Assembly: GCA_907165275.2 (NCBI GenBank) | Contig: OU015652.1 | Coordinates: 2,433,001-2,497,000, forward strand | Source of the DNA: Zygaena filipendulae | Lineage: Eukaryota; Arthropoda; Insecta; Lepidoptera; Zygaenidae | DNA: 64,000 nucleotides | Direction: 5' to 3' | In this document: one piece after another, positions 24,001 through 41,169 of the stretch | Position numbering within the stretch: position 1 is the stretch's first letter | Layout of the letters: every line of letters starts with the position of its first letter | The notes under the pieces: model-generated | Database searches by the model: none | What the model was told of the DNA's origin: nothing | What the model saw: only the letters and a program-made list of their open reading frames with translations | Program-made: the position numbers and the translations under genes

Positions 24001-24597
24001 ATGAGCGGCACAGGAGAACAATTAACCTTAGCAAGGGACATAAAGAGAGCCATAGAATTATTGGAGAAACTGCAACAGAGTGGTGAGGTGCCTGCTACGA
24101 AGCTTGCTGCTCTACAGAAGGTATTGCAAAGTGATTTTTTGAACGCCGTTCGTGAAGTATACGAGCACGTGTATGAAACAGTCGATATCCAAGGGTCAGC
24201 GGATATAAGGGCTTCAGCTACCGCGAAGGCAACTGTAGCTGCGTTCGCGGCCGCGGAGGGTCATGCCCATCCCAGAGTTGTCGAGTTACCTAAGACTGAA
24301 GAAGGCTTAGGATTCAACGTTATGGGCGGCAAAGAGCAGAACTCTCCTATTTACATCTCTAGAATTATTCCTGGAGGGGTTGCCGATCGTCATGGAGGCT
24401 TGAAACGAGGAGATCAGTTGCTGTCTGTCAATGGTGTGTCAGTTGAGGGTGAAAACCACGAGAAGGCTGTGGAGCTGTTGAAACAAGCTGTGGGATCTGT
24501 GAAGCTAGTTGTTCGTTACACTCCAAAAGTCCTTGAAGAAATGGAGATGAGGTTTGACAAGCAAAGGACTGCTCGAAGACGTCAGAATTATAACTAA
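24001..24597 (+). CDS. veli: Lin-7 / Veli scaffold protein (L27 + PDZ), intronless CDS
   Basis: The 198-aa protein is a full-length Lin-7 homologue. Residues about 8-65 form the L27 domain, which pairs with CASK/Lin-2-type partners. Residues about 93-173 form a single PDZ domain with carboxylate-binding loop GLGF at 102-105, and the C-terminus is basic (RTARRRQ). Family role: adaptor of the Lin-2/Lin-7/Lin-10 complex that places receptors and channels at epithelial junctions and synapses. Length fits the usual ~195-200 aa. The whole coding region is one exon. The start ATG lies 12 bases after a good splice acceptor (ATTTTCAG, exon from 23,989), so an upstream 5' UTR exon is likely; I could not place its donor. 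A polyadenylation signal lies at 24,932-24,937. The gene faces PPIL2 tail to tail. Retrogene origin is possible but no poly(A) tract or target duplication was seen. Identity is very secure from the near-invariant PDZ region. Confidence 0.97.
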   Translation: MSGTGEQLTLARDIKRAIELLEKLQQSGEVPATKLAALQKVLQSDFLNAVREVYEHVYETVDIQGSADIRASATAKATVAAFAAAEGHAHPRVVELPKTEEGLGFNVMGGKEQNSPIYISRIIPGGVADRHGGLKRGDQLLSVNGVSVEGENHEKAVELLKQAVGSVKLVVRYTPKVLEEMEMRFDKQRTARRRQNYN

Positions 24598-24906
24598 ATT
24601 CCACTGTTTGTATTCCAACACACCATTGGTGCAGATTTTTGAAGAGAGATTCACCCAAGTCCTTAGTTTAGATATCAAAGTTTTTTGGTTGATTGGTTGT
24701 CTCTTTTGATCAAATAGATTTAAATTGGTGAATGAATAGTTGGATTTTTATTGTGTATGACTTTCTTATAGTTTTTTATTGTTATACCATTATTATGTGA
24801 TTTGTGTTATTATTATATTACTCTGTATTATAAGATTTAAAGGATAATGTTATATAATATAGTTTAAAATAGACAAATATAGCTCTTTATTGAAAGTCAA
24901 TATTTT

Positions 24907-24937
24907 TTTATTACATTTTTAAAATCTTAGAAATAAA
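24907..24937. terminator. Overlapping polyadenylation signals of Lin-7 (plus) and PPIL2 (minus)
   Basis: AATAAA on the plus strand at 24,932-24,937 serves Lin-7; AATAAA on the minus strand at 24,912-24,907 serves PPIL2, 75 bases beyond its stop. If both are used, the mature 3' ends overlap by some tens of bases. Confidence 0.6.
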
Positions 24938-24986
24938 TCCTAATAGGTAATATGTACATATCATAATTAACATTTTAAATAAGGAA

Positions 24987-27900
24987 CTACCAGGAGTTAA
25001 AACCATCAAACTTTAATTTGGCATCAGCATTTTTGATCTTCTTCTTTGGCAATTCTTTAGTTTTTGATGGTTTTTCACTGGTTGATGGATCTTGTATGCA
25101 TAAGTATTTGCCTACACCTTCCCTAAATACTTTGAGTGGTTGCGCACAAGCCTTTTTAGGTTTCACACCGGGCCCCTCCTCTTCTGCCTTACGTTTCAAT
25201 GCAGCTGCTCTGTCAATCACCAGCTGTAAAAAAATACTCAAGTTAAAATAAAAAAGTTGTAGATATATATGAAATGATTGGAAATGGGAAGATATTAATT
25301 TTATTATTGTTATTGATAGAATAAAATTAAATAACTTTTTGATCATAACCAACCAGTATTCATAAAACTAGTTTTTAATATTTATCATGAACCTATAAGA
25401 TTACCCTCTTCTGTGAACCTGTATTATCTCTTTGCATTGGCAACTTGCAAAACAAGGGTGCTTAGTATGGACCATATTTGTCCATGGCGCTTAGCCATTT
25501 TGTATAAATTAATCTTTATAATTATATTGGAGTGATCATGCCTTATTTATTTATTTTTATTTATTTATTTATTTAAGTTTGTGAATACAGCAAATAATAA
25601 GGTGTTAATGTTAGATTTGCACATCTGCATTCTTGCCAATGAGGCGAACAAACAATATTCTTATATATATGACATTTTTGAACAATTTCTATATGACTTG
25701 AGTAAAATTAGTTTAACGTCCAAATCAAATTATATTACACAAATCAATTGAACAAAAAAATAAAATAAAATATAACCAAACCAATTGGCAAATTAAATCT
25801 CCATGGCCTTCTCCATTTCATGTTCATCCAATCTAAATTTAAAAATTAATAAAAATAAACCAACACTGACCTGTTCCTCTACCTCTTTGAATGGATCAAC
25901 AAACACCTGAGCGACTTCAATAACGATATCATGTATAGGCCTATCCCTGTTGTCAACTTCAATTTGCTCCATTGCATTCAGGGTGTCAATGCCTCCTACT
26001 AGCTTTCCAAAAATCGTATGTTTCCCGTCCAATTGTTTGCAGGATCGGAAGGTTATGAAACTGAAATAATTAAAACAAATTGTTTTTATTCTTTTTTTTT
26101 TAAACTTTCCACCATCAGTCGAAAGACCATAATTGGAACTATTCAGTGTATACTGTCATTTGGAGCAAGAAGGCCATTGTCTTCGAACCTCTTTAAATAA
26201 TATCTCTCCTTTTTAAACGTCTGATGACACGTGTGGTATTAAGTAGATCTGATGCAAGGTGGTTAGGATGGGCTGCAAGACGACGAATTATTATAAAAAT
26301 GTAAAATCGTTATTTTGTGGGATGGGATTGGCATTTATAAACAGTGGACTATTTTGAATCAACTATATTTCTATCTGGATAAGATACTTTCTAGATATTT
26401 TTCTCAGTATTGAGTATCAGACCCAACTATAATTGAAAGTTATGATTTAATTTCTTTTTATTAAGGTCCAAGCTCTATACAGGTATTTACAACACACTCG
26501 GTAGGTAGGTACAATTTTTTTATCTAATTGATTATAAAGGCTCCATCAGACAGGCGCGTTATTATCGGTCGATAATATCGCATGCGTTATTGCGATAACT
26601 GTTTTAAGTATATTTTGTATTAGGATGGTCATGGGTGTTACACATTGCTGCGATAATAACGCCGCAATGGAAGTAGGACGTTGTGTTTCTCCGTCCTGCG
26701 ATATTCCGATATGAGTTCCAGAATGTTTTTGTATCAGGACGCAAACGACCGTACACACACCTGCGATAATAACGTTAGTACTTAACAGTTTGACAGTTTG
26801 AAATATCGGACGATAAAAACGCAGCTGTGTGCAAGGAGTCGAGACGCATTATGGTATTATCGCAATAACTCATGCGATATTATCGAGCGATAATAACGGG
26901 CCTGTGTGGTGGAGCCTTAAAATAATTTTCTTAGGAACAATAAAACTAGTAAATCACATTGACTTACAATTGTGATCCATTAGTATTGGAGCCAGAGTTA
27001 GCCATCGATAAGACACCACGGCCAGAGTGATGTAAGTTTGGTCTGATCTCATCCTCAAATGGTTTCTTCCACACAGATTCTCCACCAAGACCTGTGCCTG
27101 TAGGATCGCCTCCTTGAATCTACAAAGTAAAATATTTTTACAAATATTTTTTACATTTTTTTACATCTGATCACACTTGCACCACTCGATAATAAAAATC
27201 ATGTCTTCTGAGATATTTCATTTAGATCCAGAGAGTGAGACTGGATGAAGAAGCCTCTTGATGGGGCCCCTTAATAAATACAGACGTCCACGTCAGTACT
27301 GCTACTAACTGTGCCATAGCCAGTGACATAGCGTGCCCAGTTGGGGGGCCCAAATTATGAGTAAAGATTTCTCACAAAAGAAACAAAAATGCTTGCATTA
27401 AATTAAAATATTTATGATTATAAGTTGTCGCTTCCTCCTGGAAATTGAGCTAGGCAAACAATTCGCAAACAATTCAAATTAAATATACTACAAGGGAAGC
27501 ACGACATTAAGTGACATTGCGGATAATATTTTACTAATTTTTGGTTACACACAAAAGGGCTTCTGTAGCCCGGGGACCCCATATCATTGATACGGCTGAT
27601 ACGGCGGTAGCTACCCCCCTGGCCATAGCATTGGTTTTGTTTGACATACATAATATGTTTCCTTGTGCAAAATATCAAGGTTCTATTCTATGTAGGTATA
27701 TCCAGATTCACCACTATTCAGATTAGGTTACCATATAAAAATAAATGCAAAAAAAACAATTATTGGTAATATGGAGTCAAGATGTGTGCAAAGAAACTTA
27801 CCATAAAATTACGTATTGATCTGTGGAATTTAGTGCCATTGTAGTAACCATCATTGCAATGCCTTATGAAGTTATCGCAAGTTTTGGGGGTGACGTCACA

Positions 27901-30900
27901 ATATAGCTCAAAGTTCAGGGGCCCTAGGTTCGTGATAAGTCTGACATAACCTGTTGGAGATAAAAATTTACTGTATAAAAATTTACTCATACTTACCTGC
28001 CTGGTCACTCTGTATTAAATCACTTTCACCGGTTTCGACGGCGATTATTTATAATCCCGGTATTTATCGCATTAACCGTAACTTATACTATAAATAAAGT
28101 TTAAATCAAAATGAACATTGCGAATTATAAGAAGGTGATCACATAAAAAGAAAAAAATGCTAAGAGTTTTTCCTCCAAATTTTAACAATCCAAATCCAAA
28201 TCATTTTAATCCCTGGGAGTTTCATACAACATTACCTCCCTTGGGATATATCTAATCCAAATTAGGCTACCAATAATATCATGTTCATTATATCCAAATT
28301 ATAGGAAAACCCCACCTTTCTTTTTGACCCTCTCATATTTGACCTCATCTTCGCAGATGATGGCTGCCTGATGAATGGTCTCGGGTACCATGGCAGTCGA
28401 TGTGAAGCTGGCTGCCACTGCGCCAGTAGAGTAATGAGCTGCATTGAACTCGTCTGCAACCTTTACGAAAAATTCTTGTGTTAAGAAATTATAGAAGTAT
28501 ATGAATGGAAGTTCATTATGATTATAACTAGCTGGTGCCCACGGTTTTCCCCGCATATAATAATAATAATTCGTATATTTCGCGATTCTTTTGGGGACCT
28601 CGTACATAGTTCCTGACGAAATTTTGGTGAAACAAAGTTGCTTCAAGTAAAATTAGGTAAGTACCTTAAAACCTAACAACCAAATTAAATTTTTGGCAAA
28701 AATTCAATGTACAGACATGTGATCCTACTGATTTTTCTTATAATATTATACCTACTAATATCAAGTATCAACACAATAAAATTTTGTAAACTTACCTCTT
28801 TTTTTGTCTCTGCCACTACCGGTTCTTTATATTCATTTTTCAATTCATTCAATACATCCCTTGCCTCATTAGATATTGTTTTGAGTCTTGCGTGAGGATC
28901 TTTCTTCATTGCAATTTCCTCTGCAAAATTAAAATGTTATAATTTTAAGTAGATAGCAAATAGTTTTATCATAAAGTGAAACCACAACCATAAGTTGACT
29001 TTTCCAATGTGCAGAGCCCAAACTCTAACGTAGAAAATAGAAATAGAATAAAACTAAAAAATACGCAAGGAAATATCTAAAAAAATGGTTCTAAAAAGAA
29101 AAGTTATGTTCTACCTACCTTCTGTTTCTATCCTCAAATTTTTTTGAACATGATGAAAAGTGGAGATATTAAATTTGTTCAAGTTATTTGGATCTTGTAT
29201 AGTAATGATATCACTTCGTGTAAAATCTTTGTCATTGATCAGATCCTTCCAGTTTTTATTCTTGATGTTAAGTTGTTCAACAGCCTCATAGCAATATACA
29301 TTTCCAGTGGTTCGTATTGCCACGATGTGGGAGTTTTTTGTGAAAGGTTTAAACAGGACTGGACAATGATAATCGTCTTCAGCATTTTTGGAGAAATTTA
29401 GCTTAATCAGTGACTTGAGATCCAATTTCTGTGAAAAATTGTTAGAATGAAATTATCAATTGTTAATATCAGTTTTAATCTATATTCAACATTAAGAAAA
29501 ACTACATCATCATCATATATCGTAATTTTAAACTTTTGAGAGTTTCTGAAGTCACAAAGTCACAAACTTTAGCTCTTTATAATATTAGCATGGGGTCTCA
29601 TCTCTAAGAAAAGAATAATAATTCTGAGTGATTATCGATAGATGCCGCTAGAGGTATCGATTTGCATTTCACGATCGTGTAAAATGAAGATAACGCGAAA
29701 TTACTAAGTAAACAATGCTTTAAATAATTTTAAATGTTCCATAAGCATAAAAAAATCAAATAATCTGTTAAATAACCAACAAATATAAAAGCAATTTTGT
29801 TTCTCTGGCGGCAATAATAAGTACTATTTCAACACGTGGTTAAGTAACCTTTAAAGTAATGGCGCCATCTATCAATATACTCACAAATTGTACAAATTGT
29901 ACTTTCATTGCGTCACAGACATGAAGCGACACAGATAACGTAATACTATAGTACTACTAGTGCACAGAGGACTCAAGTGGAGTTTTTAGGGGAATCGAAG
30001 ATGGTGGTGCCGTCATTAATTTTCGTGTTGATGAAAAATTAGTGAATAGTATTATATTGTTTAGGGTGAGAATGAGAAAGATCAAAACGTTAAAAACAAA
30101 CGCATTTTACGATATAATAGAATTGCTATTATTACAAAATAATAGAACTCCGAAGTAGTCCAGTCAACAAAGCTAAAACTTTGTCATTTTGAGTTGAAAG
30201 GATAGGACCAACGGAAAAATTCGTGTCAGTATTCGATATAATATCCTAAGAAGTCAGGTATCTAAACCAAAGGAAAGTTTGAAAAAAAATGGCGAAAGCT
30301 CAAAAAAGCACTTTTTTGACTATATCTCCTAAATGGTTTATATTTGAAATAAAAATTATTCACAATGAAATTTCCTACAAAAAACGCCTTCTGAATATTT
30401 TTGCGTGCGTTTTTCGATGTTTCGAGCAGTTTAAGAGAGATATTAGACATTTTTATAAAAATTTACACTTTGGCGCATTTTTTGCGAAAACTATCACACC
30501 TATGGAAAAATGTTAAGATAACTTTATTGTAGGAAATTTAACTATCTATAATTTTTATTTGAAACATTTTTTGATATTTCCAACCATTTAGGAAATATTG
30601 GACATTTTTATATAAATATTGCACTTTAGCGCGTTTTTTGCAGAAACTAACGCACCTATGCAAAAATAATAAGAGAGTTCTTTTGCAGGAAGTTTTATTT
30701 TCTATAATTTTTATTTGAAATATTTTTCAATATTTTGAACAATTTAAGAGCTATTGGCAAAAGATCTTTTGAGATATTTATTTTTTATTCGAGTGAGTAC
30801 ACACTTCAGTTAAAAGTATAGGACCAACGGGAAAAGCGTTGGTCCTATCCTTTCAACTGAAATGGCAAAGTTATTGCTTTACTAGCTGTTCCCCGCTGTT

Positions 30901-32813
30901 TTACTCGTGGCAATTTCGAAGTTACTGCAGGAATTCCGGAACAAAAAGTACCCTATGTCCTTCTCGGTAGGTACCCCTGACAATGTGTGTGCAAAATTTC
31001 GTGATGAGTGATTGAGCCGTTGCGTGAAAGCATAACAGACAACCAAACAAACAAAATCGCTTTCGCATTTATAATAGTTAGGATTGACTGGACTAAAAAA
31101 AGAATTGGTTTTTTTAAATTGCTGGTCGATAGCGAACCCTGCACCTTATCCTGTTTAAGAGAAAATTTAATCCCTTCTGCACCCGATGGTGGTTGAAGTT
31201 AGTGGGTGGAGCTGGAGATATCACAAGTCGCGACACAAAAAAAGGCGGAAACACGCATTAAAATTTAGCGGCATAGTGTAGGCACCTATTGATTTAGCTG
31301 GTAAGAACAGAAATATTGTATCAAACTGTTTTGAAAAAATAGGTAAGTACTAGGTATATTAATTAGGTATTCCAAATTTCGATTATTATAATTTTAAAAT
31401 AAGGTATTTCTACACTTCCTACACTACATACCTACTGCATACTTACTAGTTACTACCTAATGCATCGTACAACGCCGCGCGTTGTGGCACAAAACTCGTA
31501 GAATAAAACTCAATAGTAGGTCGCGTAGGTACTGTTGCGCCGCGCCGATGCCTATATCCACGTACCTTATACATTTATATGACTAACCTAGTACCTTCAG
31601 AAAATGGCGCCCTCTGACGATTAAATTTCATCTATATGAAACTGCCATCTATTGCTGCGATCAGTAATTAAAAATATTTTCCGGAATTATTTTTTTTAGG
31701 ATGGTCACGTTTCTTTGTATGAGATGAGGCATCTGTACTAGTATAGTATTATATTATCTGTGATATTAGTAAAGACTAAGCAACATCTGTTGTTTGTTAG
31801 TTTTGTAGTTTGTAGTCTATGTATGAAATTCCAGTAATAAACTTTCTAGAGAACTGAAAGTCATAAGGATGAGCTACAATACAAAACAAGTGCCAGCAGA
31901 TAGTAAAGCGAGCTGTGGGATTGGGATTAATGACAATAACCAGTCCATCAGGAGGATAAACACAAGTACAGGGTCAAAATAATCACCTTTCCAGTCACAG
32001 GATTCACTTTGAATTTTTTATGAAATTCCACAAGTACTTGTAGATCGAAGATGTTACCATCCACATCACAATATGGTGCCTCATATGGTAGCAGGCTCAA
32101 GCAGCAGTGATCAAAAGGAAGCCTCTTGAAGCTAATATCTTCATCACGTGATGTGCCAGATTTCTTACCACCATACAGAGTGGTCCACTCACTGTATGTA
32201 ATATACCTACAAGAAAATAAAGTATTTATTATTTGTATACATATTATCCAAATATATACGTTTATTAAGGTATAAAGATATGATTTGTTATAATGTTTGA
32301 AAGCACTGAATGAGGATGATTCAGCCTTCATAAAAACTAGGTTTCAGAATTAGTTAATTATAAGTTGTATTGATATAAAATCTACTGACAAATGTTCACT
32401 GATAGAAAAGGGCAGTGGTTGTAGCTTGGCCTAGCCAGGCCCAGTAATAACTTCTATCAGAAGGCCTTTCGCACAACAGTGGGGTCTATCCCAAATTGAG
32501 GGTAATTTTTTTTGTCATCATTTATAGATTCACAAACATGAGTTTTGTCTTCGGCTGCACAGTCATGACCATATATGAGGAGGTATATTCATATACATAC
32601 TGTAGACAGCCTATGCCTGTAGCCCCGGGGCCTGTATTATTGATCAACATTCATTGCCAGATCTTGCCAGAAGTAATCTTCATCTAGTGGTAAGTGGTAG
32701 CAGGTACCTAGGTGGTCGCAACTTCACACAATATACATCGACTAGATGAGAATTTGAGATTGAAAGAACACGAAAACTTACATTTTATCCTTCTGATGTT
32801 GACGCTTGCCCAT
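24987..32813 (-). CDS. Ppil2: PPIL2, U-box and cyclophilin-type peptidyl-prolyl isomerase, nine coding exons
   Basis: Complete gene. Coding exons on the minus strand: 32,813-32,782; 32,206-31,987; 29,428-29,119; 28,920-28,796; 28,460-28,316; 27,950-27,802; 27,119-26,968; 26,060-25,871; 25,223-24,987. They join in frame to 1,560 nt, 519 aa, matching the family's ~520 aa. The start [11 protein letters not shown] is the conserved PPIL2 N-terminus. A U-box-type RING fold covers about 35-110 ([19 protein letters not shown]). The cyclophilin domain covers about 278-435, with catalytic Arg321 in FHRSI and the conserved QGGDPTGTG and SMANSG motifs. The C-terminal tail is lysine-rich with likely nuclear-localisation motifs (KPKK, PKKKIK). 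Family role: nuclear, spliceosome-associated protein with reported E3 ubiquitin ligase activity. All junctions are GT-AG; the exon 5 acceptor (TTTTCGTAAAG) is weak. Intron 2 (2.6 kb) and the intron between exons 7 and 8 hold TIR elements. A minus-strand AATAAA lies at 24,912-24,907. Confidence 0.97.
26537..26918. mobile_element. MITE with ~65-bp TIRs (PPIL2 intron between exons 7 and 8)
   Basis: Left end AAGGCTCCATCAGACAGGCG and right end, mirrored, AAGGCTCCACCACACAGGCC. Homology continues inward through a run of TTATCG/CGATAA motifs, so the arms themselves are rich in self-complementary TATCGATA-like words. No coding capacity. Confidence 0.7.
28525..28560 (-). repeat. SINE-like 5' end fragment (PPIL2 intron)
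   Basis: Only AACTAGCTGGTGCCCACGG and a short following CCCCGC are recognisable on the plus strand; the element body is unclear. Confidence 0.35.
30168..30879. mobile_element. TIR element of about 710 bp with internal tandem units (PPIL2 intron 2)
   Basis: Ends are inverted over about 45 bp (shared core GTTGAAAGGATAGGACCAAC). Just inside the right end a third copy of the terminus lies in opposite orientation and makes a 24-bp hairpin around GGAAAAG (30,807-30,860). Between the ends a unit of about 155 bp is repeated (starts near 30,437, 30,592 and 30,749; each with GACATTTTTATA and ATAATTTTTATTTGAAA). No ORF. Confidence 0.65.
30881..31083 (+). repeat. Repeat A copy next to the 710-bp TIR element
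   Basis: ACTAGCTGTTCCCCGCTG to TTTCGCATTTATAATAGTTA, full length with an insert GTAGGTA in the CTCGG-TACCCC region. It begins one base after the TIR element ends (30,879). Confidence 0.7.
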
Positions 32814-33247
32814 TTTGGTATGGTTATCAGTCGATTTGAAGTTGAACTAAAAAAATTGATGGATAGATATATTGATGATTTTATTTCCAAATTATGCCAC
32901 TGCAAATGAAAGTACTGTTCAAATTAATTAAGTAGCGGTGTAGTTTTAACTTTTATGTACTAAACTAGTTTACAAGTTTAGAAAGATCACAAATTAACTA
33001 GACAACGACTAGACATATGTCTAGATCTTTTTCTTCGTCTTTTTTTTTAATGGCAATTGTCAAATAATGACATTGTTGCCATTGTCGCGTTAATTTAATT
33101 TGCAAATAGAATTTAAAATGATCGAGTGAAAATTTTGGGCGTTCGTTGTAATAAGAGTAATAAGAGTAGTGAAATGGGATACTGGGGAACTGGGATACTA
33201 TAAATACTTATACTTAAATAAATAAGAGAATATTAACAAATAATAAG

Positions 33248-33570
33248 TCATAATTTAATGTCGTTAAAAGTAAGAAAGTCTACTGGAAGTCTAAAGAGTG
33301 AAGAAGGGTGATGATGGATGTGGAGAGCGGAATTTTACAGAATACAAGATCAGAAAATAAATAATTATGATTAAAGCGAGGACATGAAAAGATAATGTGA
33401 TTAAGGTCTCCTTCGGAGAGACCACATTCACACAAAGATGAATTAAGGCAATGAATTTTGTGAAGATGAACAAACCTCATACGAATAATAGAGGAGCAAA
33501 TTTTTTTGTTGAAATTCCATCGGGAAAACCAGGTTAGGGTAGGAAGCAAAGGTTAGGATTTAGGAACAAA
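33248..33570 (-). mobile_element. LINE ORF2 C-terminal fragment (zinc-knuckle region)
   Basis: The minus strand codes about 95 aa ending at 33,280 with RMRFVHLHKIHCLNSSLC, then CECGLSEGDLNHIIFSCPRF. The C-x-C-x8-H-x4-C arrangement and R-x-R-F-x-H preamble are the C-terminal signature of Jockey/I-type LINE ORF2 proteins. It is 5'-truncated and lies in the divergent region between PPIL2 and the E2 gene. Imperfect ~40-bp direct repeats (sharing TAGCGGTGTAGTTTTA) lie at 32,933 and 33,580. Confidence 0.7.
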
Positions 33571-33615
33571 GTAATTATATAGCGGTGTAGTTTTATGTAT
33601 TACTAGTTTAATTAT

Positions 33616-33870
33616 TATTTTTTTGGTGAAATTTACCCCCTTTCGGGGAAGGCAGAAGGAAACTTAGTCCATATAGCCAATTCAGTGGTATATTTCTTCT
33701 TCTGAAGTTAATTACATCGAAATGCATTGGTGAGATGCAATTTGATGCTTTACCGGAACTTTTGGCAGCAAATCTTCGCAGTTGAACTATAATAGGACGC
33801 TCCGTGGATAGTTGTATAGTAAAACGAAAACCTCCCGATAAACGCCCTATTTCATATTATTTCTCTGTTT
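33616..33870 (+). mobile_element. Dispersed repeat, family D copy 2 (diverged)
   Basis: Shares GGGGAAGGCAGAAG-AAAC, CTTCTGAAG, ATGCATTGGTGAGATGCA and TTTACCGGAACTTTTGG with the other D copies; the second half is altered. It lies in the divergent region between PPIL2 and the E2 gene. Confidence 0.55.
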
Positions 33871-35151
33871 CCGCACACTGTTCATCACTAATGGATCACT
33901 AATATGCAAAACCCCCCACATTCACACAATATTAATCACGATAAACTAATTTGCAAAACATAGAAATAAAACTGACGTCCACTCTGCTAAAAATCCCGCC
34001 AAAAGTCTGAACCGTGCGTGTGTTCGGTAGGATCTAGCAGCTGTAGGTAGTTAGGTACTCACTACTTCTGGCCACACTGGTTAAAAACTGGTAACTGGTT
34101 TAAAAAAATAAAAATAAAAAACTATTAAAAACATGTCGGGCAAAAGTCGTGCTTCTTGAATTTGATTAATTGTATAGGTCCAGAAAGAATTTCTTTGTTC
34201 CCGGATTCAGACTAGGTAAATAGATAAAGTCACCGTCGACGATATTTCTAGTATTTTGATTTGGGATATAAGATAAAGTGGTTTATTTGGCATATTTTTC
34301 CGTTTCGGTGTGCACTGTAAACTTCATGTTTTGTTGGTGATTTTGTGTGGACAAAAAAATATGGTTAAAATATTGCGGCTTTGAGGAAATACCACAACGG
34401 AATATTTCGTTTTCTTTAAAGGTATTTTCTTTATATTGTTTTTATCAACTAAACCTAGGTGGTTTTTTTTCATTTCGATTTGGCTATGTAACATGGTGCT
34501 TCGCTTTGCAGTGCGGACTGCGGAGCGTCAGACACGGATATCACATTCATTGCAATTTGTGTTGCACCAAAGTTGAAAGTTGTATAGACCGTGGATGAAT
34601 TCATTGTACTGTCGTATTGTGTATTTGGAGACTTCTATTTTGAATAGGTAGTCTGGTGAATCGAAAAAATTATAGACCGTATAACGCCAGCCCACAAGAT
34701 GGCCGTCTGTTACTCGTAAGGTACAAAAAATCTATTTTCATGTAGTACGCAACGTTTTCATGTTTATTTGTCACGTTCGATACGAACATAAAAAATTCAA
34801 TTGTTCAGTTGCAAGTTTTTGTGTTTGTGATGCATATGCATCAATGTCTTTGTTCTTCCATTTTGTTGCAAAAAAAAGCTTCTACTTGGGAACCTTTTTG
34901 TACCTTTTGACTGTTTTTTTTTTTGTTTCTATTCTCAGTATTGATTGTAGTATTTGCATACATATCAAGTTAACAATTTTGTTATGTCATTTATATCATC
35001 AAATATTTGCTGCATCACCCATTATTTCCACTATCCATTATTTATGTTGGGATTATGCTGCTTATTTAAAAAACTAATTTGCAACAATAATTTGGCTTAT
35101 TAGCTTTTGCTGTTTTGTGTTATGGAATGAGTTATTGTTTGGTTATTTTAG

Positions 35152-40775
<5,624 letters not shown>

Positions 40776-40907
40776 TCGCCCCGCGCCGCCGCTCGCACCC
40801 CCGCCCTCGCCCTCGCCACGCACCAGCCACGGAACAACAAGTAAACCCACACCGCGCCGCTCTCTTCCAACCACACTCCATCCCTGTCAACGTTCATATT
40901 AAGCTTA

Positions 40908-41166
40908 AGTGCTTATTACACTTTACAATTTGTCAGACACCAATTTAGGAAATCGGAAGGTGTAATCGAATTTAGAACAGTTGGTTCCGATTTAGGATCA
41001 GTGAGCGAGAGAGAGCGCGAGTGATCACACTACATAAAATGTACTCTGGAGTAGTCGGTTTAGGGTACAATTTAGTGTAGTGTGATCACTTGCTCTCTCT
41101 CTCACTCATTGATCCTAAATTGTATCAGATTTAGATTCCCTAAATTGGAAATAGTGTAATAAGCCC
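40908..41166. mobile_element. Palindromic MITE in the presumed UBE2E 3' UTR
   Basis: About 260 bp. Left TGCTTATTACACTTTACAAT, right mirrored GGCTTATTACACTATTTCCA; deeper arms share AATTTAGGATCA, GAGAGAGAG and GTGATCACACTACA. A transcript through it would fold into a long hairpin. It starts about 130 bp after the E2 stop codon. Confidence 0.7.
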
Positions 41167-41169
41167 ATT

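Larger units (their letters stand above)
32814..35151. promoter_or_regulatory. Divergent intergenic region between PPIL2 and the E2 gene
   Basis: Both transcripts start in or near this 2.3 kb. It holds the LINE C-terminal fragment, a family D repeat, a perfect palindrome CTAGACATATGTCTAG (33,009-33,024) and, at about 33,950-34,060, a more GC-rich patch that may contain the E2 gene's first exon. No TATA or DRE element was recognised. Confidence 0.4.

Noticed and set aside
27320..27640. Weak inverted repeat with GCCATAGCC and GGGGGGCCC words in a PPIL2 intron
   Set aside because: Arms match only in short scattered words; ends could not be defined, although a related TGTAGCCCCGGGG word occurs at 32,616.
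34760..35077. 105-codon open frame upstream of the E2 start
   Set aside because: Phe/Leu-rich, T-driven composition without a domain; it lies in presumed 5' intron.
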